In this document: positions 15,733 to 20,817 of the stretch, one piece after another
Numbering within the stretch: the stretch's first letter is position 1
Layout: each line of letters begins with the position of its first letter
Source of the DNA: Clostridium sp.
Lineage (GTDB): Bacteria; Bacillota_A; Clostridia; Lachnospirales; Lachnospiraceae
Assembly: GCA_023666975.1 (NCBI GenBank)
Contig: JAMPAW010000025.1
Coordinates: forward strand, 7,713 to 28,529
DNA length: 20,817 nucleotides
Direction of reading: 5' to 3'
Notes under the pieces: model-generated
Seen by the model: only the letters and a program-made list of their open reading frames with translations
Database searches by the model: none
What the model was told of the DNA's origin: nothing
Translations under genes and position numbers: made by a program

Positions 15733-16365
15733 CTATGCAGCTGGTCCCTCAAACTCCTTGCGCAGTTTAAGGAGTGCTTTTTTTTCAATCCGGGATACAT
15801 AGGAACGGGAGATGGACATCTGTTTGGCCACCTCGCGCTGTGTCAGCGGTTGTTTGCCGAACAGTCCATACCGGAGCGTTAACACCTGTATCTCCCTGCT
15901 GTCAAGTCTGTGGTCAAGGAGATAATAGAGCTGGCGGATGTTATCTTCCAGAATGACATGCTCGGCAATATCGGTATCCTCGTGCTCGACAATGTCCAAA
16001 AGATTAATCTCGTTTCCCTCCTTGTCGGTACCGATGGGTTCGTACAGCGAGAATTCACGGGAGCACTTGCGCTCCTGGCGAAGCATCATGAGCAGCTCAT
16101 TTTCAATGCACCGTGAGGCATAGGTGACCAGCCGGCTGCCTTTGTCGATATCATAGGTGTTGATGGCTTTAATCAGGCCGATGGTGCCAATCGAGATTAA
16201 ATCATCGGTGTCCCGTTCAAAGTTGTTATACTTTTTGACAATATGTGCGACAAGCCTTAAATTGTATTCTACCAAAATGTTGCGGGCCTCTAAGTCGCCT
16301 TCCCTGCTTCTTTTCAGATAATAGAGTTCGGATTCCTTAGACAGCGGCTGCTTGAATGTCTGCAT
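15733..16365 (-). CDS. sigK: Sporulation sigma factor, SigK-like, without pro-sequence
   Basis: A 210-residue sigma-70 family protein. In spore formers sigma-K directs late mother-cell genes for cortex, coat and lysis. Region 2 is about residues 54-96 (DDLISIGTIGLIKAINTY, TYASRCIENELLM). The DKEGNEINLLDI segment is typical of the sigma-K/sigma-E group, and region 4 has its helix-turn-helix at about 174-201 (LTQREVAKQM, SRSYVSRIEKKAL). NLRLVAHIVKKY and the PIGTDKEGNE context favour sigma-K over sigma-E. The ATG at 16365 lies 6 bases after AAGGAG (16372-16377). In frame upstream there is a stop at 16396-16398 and no other start, so the hydrophobic pro-peptide of Bacillus pro-sigma-K is absent. 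The frame is uninterrupted, with no skin element. It is the only minus-strand gene in the window. Confidence 0.87.
   Translation of the reverse strand: MQTFKQPLSKESELYYLKRSREGDLEARNILVEYNLRLVAHIVKKYNNFERDTDDLISIGTIGLIKAINTYDIDKGSRLVTYASRCIENELLMMLRQERKCSREFSLYEPIGTDKEGNEINLLDIVEHEDTDIAEHVILEDNIRQLYYLLDHRLDSREIQVLTLRYGLFGKQPLTQREVAKQMSISRSYVSRIEKKALLKLRKEFEGPAA
15753..15785 (+). terminator. Rho-independent terminator of the ireB-trhP operon, inside sigK
   Basis: ACTCCTT (15753-15759) pairs perfectly with AAGGAGT (15769-15775) across nine bases, then GC and eight T (15778-15785). It begins 22 bases after the trhP stop on the plus strand. On the minus strand the same DNA encodes EKKALLKLRKE near the sigK C-terminus. 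The T tract lies on one side only, so it should stop plus-strand transcription and not sigK. Confidence 0.82.
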
Positions 16366-16391
16366 GGGAGTCTCCTTAAAGGGCTTTTCAT

Positions 16392-16418
16392 TATCTTATG
16401 AAAAAAACGCTCAAAAGT
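16392..16418 (-). promoter_or_regulatory. Sigma-K/sigma-E-type promoter for sigK
   Basis: On the minus strand CATAAGATA (16400 down to 16392) fits the sigma-K -10 pattern CATAnnnTA exactly. CAC with the AC core at 16418-16417 lies 16 bases upstream, as for the short sigma-K -35 element. No ATA that would suit a sigma-E -35 is seen at that spacing. No good sigma-A promoter is visible on this strand. The leader to the ATG would be about 20 bases. Confidence 0.5.
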
Positions 16419-16466
16419 GCTTTTCCACAATTCTTTTTGTGCAATTAAACAAAATTATAGAAAAGG

Positions 16467-16495
16467 TTTCTTTTTTTTTTGTGATGTGGTACAAT
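16467..16495 (+). promoter_or_regulatory. Probable pilB promoter: extended -10 with a ten-T spacer tract
   Basis: TGGTACAAT (16487-16495) gives an extended -10 element (TGn plus TACAAT, 5/6). The matching -35 at 16467-16472 (TTTCTT) is poor. Ten consecutive T (16471-16480) lie next to and partly within the -35 and spacer region. The expected start is near 16502, giving a leader of under 30 bases, which leaves no room for a riboswitch. The rest of the gap 16366-16528 holds the divergent sigK promoter and short A/T-rich imperfect palindromes. Confidence 0.55.
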
Positions 16496-16528
16496 ATCGG
16501 TAACTAAACTTATGAGAGGATTTTGCAT

Positions 16529-18247
16529 ATGCGTATCGGAGTAGGAAGAAAAAAACTTAGAATGGGTGATTTGCTTGTTGCGGCGGGCGCAATCACGGAA
16601 GAACAGCTGCAGGAGGCTTTGGGTCTTCAGAAGGAAAAAGGCTTGAAATTAGGAGCGACACTGGTACAGGAAGGTTTCATCAGCCAGGAACTGTTAATCG
16701 CAGTGTTGACACAGCAGCTGGGAGTAGAATTTATAGATTTAAAGGGTTGCAAGTTTGACGATGAGGTATTGTCCCTGATACCGGAAGACATGGTCATGAA
16801 ATATAACGTAATCCCTCTGGGGTATGCAGAGAACAATCCCAACGTTTTAAGGGTTGCCATGGCAGACCCGATGGATATTATCGCCACAGATGATATCGGT
16901 ATCATTACTGGCTGTCAGGTGGAAGCGTTGTTGGCGATGGAGGACGATATCCAGTCCACAATCGGCAAGTATTACGGTAACCAGCAGGCGATGGAGGCTG
17001 CCGAGGCATATCGTAAGGAACGGGAGCAGAGCATGCTCTCGGAGGCCGAAGAGGACGAGATGAATGCCGATATCGAGAATTCACCTATCGTATTGCTGGT
17101 TAAGGGTATTCTTGAAGGCGGTGTCCGTCAGAGAGCTTCCGATATTCATATCGAGCCGATGGAGACGTCTGTGCGTGTCCGGTATCGTATCGACGGTGTA
17201 TTGAAACAGGTAATGTCTTATGATTATTCACTGCTGTCTGGTATCTGTGCCCGTTTGAAAATTATGGGCGGCATGGATATCTCTGAGAAGCGTAAACCAC
17301 AGGACGGACGTATATCGATCATGGTAGACAGAAGGGAGTTTGATATCCGTGTGTCCATGCTGCCTACAGTATACGGTGAGAAGACGGTTATGCGTCTTAC
17401 CTCGAAGGAAGGACTGACAAGACCGAAGTCAGGTCTTGGTTTTACACCGGATGAGGAAAAAGTCTTTGACGGAATACTGAGTAACCCTCATGGAATTATT
17501 CTGGTAACGGGTCCTACAGGTTCCGGTAAATCAACTACACTGTACACGGCGCTTAGTGAGCTGAATACAGAGGACGTGAATATTATCACCGTAGAGGATC
17601 CTGTGGAGGCGAATATCGATGGAATTAACCAGTGCCAGGTGAATGAGAAAGCAGATATGACTTTTGCGGCGGCTCTGCGTTCCATTCTGCGTCAGGACCC
17701 GGACATCATCATGATCGGTGAGATTCGAGACGGCGAGACGGCGGATATTGCGGTTAAGGCGGCTATCACGGGACACTTGGTGGTATCTACACTGCATACG
17801 AACTCGGCGGCTTCAACAGTAACCCGTCTGATTGATATGGGTATTGAGCCATATACGGCAGGTGATGCGTTAGTAGGCGTTATCGCACAGCGTCTGGTAA
17901 GACGATTGTGCACCTGCAAGCAGCCAAGATATGCCGAAGATTATGAGAAGCGGTTGCTGAATGTGCCGGAGGATGAAGAAGATGTGGTTATCTATGAGCC
18001 GAATGGTTGCCCGTTGTGCAATGATACCGGTTTTTCCGGACGAATCGGTGTCTATGAGATGATGCCGGTATCAAGGAGCCTTCAACAGGTTATTGCGCAG
18101 AATGCACCGGCAAACGAGATAGAGAAGCAGGCATTGTCAGAGGGAATGTCTACGTTGAAGCTTAGTGTCGGCAAGCATGTGTTAAGCGGGATTACGGCGA
18201 TGTCGGAGATGCGTAAGATTGTATACGAGGCAGGAGATGAGTATTAG
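16529..18247 (+). CDS. pilB: Type IV pilus assembly ATPase PilB (GspE/PulE family)
   Basis: PilB is the cytoplasmic hexameric ATPase that drives pilus extension. The 572-residue protein has an N-terminal MshEN/T2SSE_N domain (about residues 1-150, RMGDLLVAAGAI). An acidic linker follows, then the ATPase domain with the N2 segment (RASDIHIEP), Walker A GPTGSGKS at 328-335, the Asp box region (ITVEDPVE), Walker B-type MIGEIRDGET with G397-E398, and a His box (HLVVSTLHTNSAAST). The zinc element has C461/C463 and C494/C497. The usual first half is CxxC, and here it is CTC. The ATG at 16529 is 8 bases after AGAGGA. A TTG at 16523 would be too close to it. pilT follows after 64 bases, which fixes the type IV pilus rather than type II secretion context. 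Confidence 0.93.
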   Translation: MRIGVGRKKLRMGDLLVAAGAITEEQLQEALGLQKEKGLKLGATLVQEGFISQELLIAVLTQQLGVEFIDLKGCKFDDEVLSLIPEDMVMKYNVIPLGYAENNPNVLRVAMADPMDIIATDDIGIITGCQVEALLAMEDDIQSTIGKYYGNQQAMEAAEAYRKEREQSMLSEAEEDEMNADIENSPIVLLVKGILEGGVRQRASDIHIEPMETSVRVRYRIDGVLKQVMSYDYSLLSGICARLKIMGGMDISEKRKPQDGRISIMVDRREFDIRVSMLPTVYGEKTVMRLTSKEGLTRPKSGLGFTPDEEKVFDGILSNPHGIILVTGPTGSGKSTTLYTALSELNTEDVNIITVEDPVEANIDGINQCQVNEKADMTFAAALRSILRQDPDIIMIGEIRDGETADIAVKAAITGHLVVSTLHTNSAASTVTRLIDMGIEPYTAGDALVGVIAQRLVRRLCTCKQPRYAEDYEKRLLNVPEDEEDVVIYEPNGCPLCNDTGFSGRIGVYEMMPVSRSLQQVIAQNAPANEIEKQALSEGMSTLKLSVGKHVLSGITAMSEMRKIVYEAGDEY

Positions 18248-18311
18248 AAAAACAGGTAGATAAATGGCATGAGGTGCCGTTAAATATATGGTAAGCGAAA
18301 GGGGAAGGACA

Positions 18312-19364
18312 ATGATTGACATCAAAGAACTATTAACATTTTCAGTGGAGCAGAAGGCGTCTGACGTACATATTGCGGTAGGGATTCCACCCAAACTCCG
18401 CATCAACGGCAAATTGATTGAAGTGGAATGTCCGCCGTTAGAACCTGTGGATGCGGCAGAGATGATTGGTGCCACAATGCACGAGAGGCACAAACAGATT
18501 CTTAAGGAACGCGGTGAGGTGGACTTTTCTTATGATTCCGACGAGACAGGCCGTTTCCGTGTCAATGTATATATGGACCGGGGCAATATGGCGGCTGCTT
18601 ACCGACGGGTGGAGACGATTATACCGAGACCGGATCAGCTTGGCATTCCGACGGAAGTGGTAGACTTATATAAGAAGAAACGTGGTCTGGTTCTCGTAAC
18701 GGGACCTACCGGTTCCGGCAAATCGACAACGCTGGCTTCGATTATCAACAAAGCGAATGAGAATCTGACTGACCATATCATCACGTTGGAGGACCCGATC
18801 GAGTATGTCCACCATCATAAGAAATCCGTTGTGAATCAGCGTGAGGTCGGCATGGATACGTTGAGCTACGGCAATGCACTTCGTGCTGCACTCCGTGAGG
18901 ACCCGGATATTATTCTTTTGGGAGAGATGCGTGACTTAGAGACGATTTCTACGGCGATTACCGCAGCAGAGACAGGACACTTGGTATTTTCTACACTGCA
19001 TACAATCGGTGCGGCGAGTACGATTGACCGTATTATCGACGTGTTCCCGACTCATCAGCAGCAGCAGACCCGTGTGCAGCTGGCAATGATTTTGGAGGGG
19101 GTAATCTCACAGGCGCTTGTTCCGGCGGAAGACGGAAGAGGACGTGTGGCAGCGTTTGAGGTTATGTTCGGCAGTCCGGCAATCCGAAGCCTGATACGAG
19201 AGGCAAAGGTGCATCAGATTCAGTCAACGATCCAGACGAGCCGTCAGATGGGGATGATTACACTGGATGACTGTTTGTATGATTTGTACAGAGAAGGAGC
19301 GATTAGTCGTGAAAATGCACTAATTTATGCGCAGGATCAGGTGGCATTGAAGAAAAAGTTGTAG
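18312..19364 (+). CDS. pilT: Type IV pilus retraction ATPase PilT
   Basis: PilT is the hexameric ATPase that depolymerises pili and so powers twitching motility and DNA uptake. The 350-residue protein has the N-terminal PAS-like part (KASDVHIAVGIPPKLRING), Walker A GPTGSGKS at 131-138, the Asp box (ITLEDPIEYVH), Walker B region LLGEMRDLET, and a His box (GHLVFSTLHTIGAAST). AIRSLIRE at 290-297 is a close match to the PilT signature AIRNLIRE needed for retraction. The ATG at 18312 follows GGGGAAGGA. An upstream ATG at 18288 has no ribosome binding site. It lacks the long N-terminal domain of PilB, as expected. Having a true PilT implies dynamic, retractable pili. Confidence 0.95.
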   Translation: MIDIKELLTFSVEQKASDVHIAVGIPPKLRINGKLIEVECPPLEPVDAAEMIGATMHERHKQILKERGEVDFSYDSDETGRFRVNVYMDRGNMAAAYRRVETIIPRPDQLGIPTEVVDLYKKKRGLVLVTGPTGSGKSTTLASIINKANENLTDHIITLEDPIEYVHHHKKSVVNQREVGMDTLSYGNALRAALREDPDIILLGEMRDLETISTAITAAETGHLVFSTLHTIGAASTIDRIIDVFPTHQQQQTRVQLAMILEGVISQALVPAEDGRGRVAAFEVMFGSPAIRSLIREAKVHQIQSTIQTSRQMGMITLDDCLYDLYREGAISRENALIYAQDQVALKKKL

Positions 19365-19411
19365 AAAGTTGTACAAAAATGATAAAAATCCAATTTTATG
19401 TTAATTTATTA

Positions 19412-19440
19412 TTGCAATTTTGACGAAAATGGAGTATTAT
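19412..19440 (+). promoter_or_regulatory. Candidate internal promoter before pilC
   Basis: TTGCAA (19412-19417), 17 bases and TATTAT (19435-19440) fit sigma-A at 4/6 and 5/6. It lies in the 192-base A/T-rich gap 19365-19556. A second, weaker pair is TTGTTT (19479-19484) with TATATA (19502-19507). A/T richness raises the chance of accidental matches. Confidence 0.4.
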
Positions 19441-19556
19441 CATGTTAGGAAATAGAATGTTAATAATTTGTTCATATTTTGTTTGTTATCGGTATACATA
19501 ATATATAGAAGATATACGGCGGAATTTGAACAGAGGATGAATGGTGGAGGAGTTAT

Positions 19557-20768
19557 ATGGCACAGTTTAATTACAAGGCGGTTGACAAGGGTGGTAAGAA
19601 CAGGAAGGGCACTATTGATGCGGCTGATCGTGATAAGGCGATGGAGAAACTGAAGAGTGAAGGTCTTTCTGTTACGGAACTGCACGATGCCGGGGAGGCG
19701 AAAGCGGGATTTTCACTGGGCAAGAAGAAAGTGAAGAGCCGTGATTTGTCCATTGTCTGCAAACAGATGGTAAGTATACTGAATGCCGGTGTTACGGTAA
19801 TTACGGCGCTGGATATGCTCTCAGAACAGATGGACAACAAGGTGCTCAGGCAGGCACTGATTGAAGCTAAGATATATGTGGAAAAAGGAGGTAATCTCTC
19901 CGATGCGATGCGGCTGAATCCAACGATTTTTCCGCCGATTATGATTAACATGGTATCTGCTGGTGAAGCATCCGGTAGTATGGAGATTGCTTTTGACCGA
20001 TTGTCCACTCACTTTGAGAAAGATGATGCGTTGAAAGGTAAGATTAAGGGAGCTTTGACCTATCCAATTATGGTTATGATTGTGGCTGTGCTGGTTATTA
20101 TCGTAGTTATGATTGCGGTTATTCCTAACTTTGTGACGATGTTTGCGGATATGGGAACAGAATTACCGTTTGCGACCAGGGCGATGATGGCGGGAAGTGA
20201 TTTCATTTTACATAAATGGTTCATATTACTGCCGATACTTATCGGAATCGGAGTTGCGCTCAAAGTATTTTTTGCTACTCCGACAGGACAGCTGCTTTCA
20301 GCTAAGGTGGGAATTAATGCCCCGATTTTCAGTGATTTGGTAATTAAATCCAATGCAGCACGGTTTGCAAGAACACTTAGTACGTTGATGGCGGCAGGTA
20401 TTCCGATGCTGGATGCGATTGAACAGGTGGCGAAGATGATGAGTAATGTTATCTTCCGGGATGGACTGATTAATGCCAAAGCACAGGTGGCGAAAGGACT
20501 TCCTCTTTCTAAGCCACTGAAGGATATGGATGTATTCCCGACTATGCTGGTGCAGATGGTTAAGATTGGTGAAGAGACTGGTAATATTGAAGATATGATG
20601 GAGAAAGTTGCTGACCTCTATGACAGAGAGGTGGATTTGGCAACAGAATCCCTGACACAGGCAATGGAACCTTTGACGATGGTTGTTATGGCAGGTATTG
20701 TAGGTGTCATTGTGGCAGCCGTATACGGACCCATCCTTAGCATGTACGAAGGTATTGATAATATGTAA
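19557..20768 (+). CDS. pilC: Type IV pilus inner-membrane platform protein PilC (GspF family)
   Basis: PilC is the membrane platform on which PilB and PilT act. The 403-residue protein starts MAQFNYKAVDKGGK, the usual PilC opening. It has two T2SSF domains, each with the pattern of a helical bundle ending in membrane segments. The repeated motif is visible as MVSAGEASGSMEIAFDRL in the first and MVKIGEETGNIEDMMEKV in the second. Membrane segments are at about residues 169-192, 221-241 and 374-396. Length is typical and the gene is complete, ending just inside the window. The ATG at 19557 is 6 bases after GGAGG (19546-19550). The 192-base gap from pilT is the largest in the window and carries its own possible promoter. 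Pilin and peptidase genes would be expected next. Confidence 0.95.
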   Translation: MAQFNYKAVDKGGKNRKGTIDAADRDKAMEKLKSEGLSVTELHDAGEAKAGFSLGKKKVKSRDLSIVCKQMVSILNAGVTVITALDMLSEQMDNKVLRQALIEAKIYVEKGGNLSDAMRLNPTIFPPIMINMVSAGEASGSMEIAFDRLSTHFEKDDALKGKIKGALTYPIMVMIVAVLVIIVVMIAVIPNFVTMFADMGTELPFATRAMMAGSDFILHKWFILLPILIGIGVALKVFFATPTGQLLSAKVGINAPIFSDLVIKSNAARFARTLSTLMAAGIPMLDAIEQVAKMMSNVIFRDGLINAKAQVAKGLPLSKPLKDMDVFPTMLVQMVKIGEETGNIEDMMEKVADLYDREVDLATESLTQAMEPLTMVVMAGIVGVIVAAVYGPILSMYEGIDNM

Positions 20769-20775
20769 TATTAAT

Positions 20776-20811
20776 GAGCTATGCTCTGGCGCATAAGAAA
20801 TAACTTATGCG
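20776..20811 (+). other. Two adjacent hairpins after pilC at the window edge
   Basis: GAGC/GCTC (20776-20779 with 20783-20786, loop TAT) is followed by a perfect 8-bp stem CGCATAAG/CTTATGCG (20790-20797 with 20804-20811, six-base loop). A T tract, if any, would lie beyond base 20817, so terminator, attenuator or leader structure of the next gene cannot be told apart. Confidence 0.45.
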
Positions 20812-20817
20812 AGCTTG

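Noticed and set aside
15733..16365. Skin-type interruption or inactivation of sigK
   Set aside because: The frame is continuous through regions 2 and 4 with no recombinase or split in the window.
16456..16480. Terminator-like AGAAA/TTTCT stem followed by T run upstream of pilB
   Set aside because: The stem is 5 bp and all but one pair is A-T, no plus-strand gene precedes it, and the T run is better explained as promoter-region sequence.
16501..16528. Possible c-di-GMP riboswitch before the pilus operon
   Set aside because: Such riboswitches precede some clostridial pilus operons, but the leader here is under 30 bases and has none of the conserved segments.
18266..18278. Small GGCA/TGCC hairpin between pilB and pilT
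   Set aside because: A 4-bp stem with no T tract is expected by chance. There is no reason to call an attenuator.
1..20817. CRISPR arrays, insertion sequences, phage genes, tRNA or rRNA genes
   Set aside because: No regularly spaced repeats, transposase or integrase motifs or RNA-gene structures were found. The gaps are too small for most of these.

Overview
The window is a dense, almost entirely co-oriented stretch of a low-to-mid GC Firmicutes chromosome. Gene content and order suggest a Clostridia member, probably Lachnospiraceae: dnaK-dnaJ-prmA-rsmE, a cysteine desulfurase-thiI pair, mtaB, the ireB-ruvX-DUF1292 cluster, RNase J, a sporulation sigma-K-like factor, and a pilB-pilT-pilC type IV pilus set. 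Strong AGGAGG-type ribosome binding sites, short gaps and ATGA start/stop overlaps fit this. The assignment is inferred from synteny and protein motifs, with no database search. There are no mobile elements, CRISPR arrays or RNA genes that I can support, and no gene-free stretch exceeds 300 bases.

Layout. (1) 1-1903: the 3' end of dnaK, then dnaJ, closed by a terminator-like hairpin. (2) 2031-10217: a long same-strand run of prmA, a YfhO-family membrane protein, rsmE, a cysteine desulfurase, thiI and mtaB. It mixes ribosome and tRNA modification with one large envelope protein. (3) 10293-15731: a new promoter, then ireB, ruvX, a DUF1292 gene, RNase J, a YlbF-family gene, a short MltG-like protein, a TrmR-like O-methyltransferase and a U32 family TrhP-like hydroxylase. 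From memory this matches the Bacillus yrzL-yrrK-yrzB-yrrL-yrrM-yrrN/O cluster, with RNase J and YlbF placed in the middle. A clear rho-independent terminator for this operon lies inside the 3' end of the convergent next gene. (4) 15733-16365, minus strand: a sigma-K-like sporulation sigma factor with no pro-sequence and a sigma-K/sigma-E-type promoter. (5) 16487-20768: divergent from it, pilB, pilT and pilC, followed by hairpins at the window edge. Pilins and the prepilin peptidase are not in the window and probably lie downstream.

How the genes work together. Six or seven products tune the translation apparatus: PrmA (ribosomal protein L11), RsmE (16S rRNA), the desulfurase with ThiI (s4U8 in tRNA), MtaB (ms2t6A37) and TrhP with TrmR (ho5U34 to mo5U34). 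RNase J and YlbF act in RNA decay, IreB and the MltG-like protein relate to envelope control, and PilB/PilT/PilC power and anchor type IV pili.

Most of the window is conserved housekeeping, and I see no convincing new multi-gene system. The points most worth a second look are: the operon terminator built into sigK coding sequence; the pro-sequence-less sigma factor with a sigma-K-like promoter; a ten-T tract in the pilB promoter spacer; a catalytic-domain-less MltG-like protein; an exact 18-base direct repeat flanking rsmE; and unusual features in the YfhO protein.
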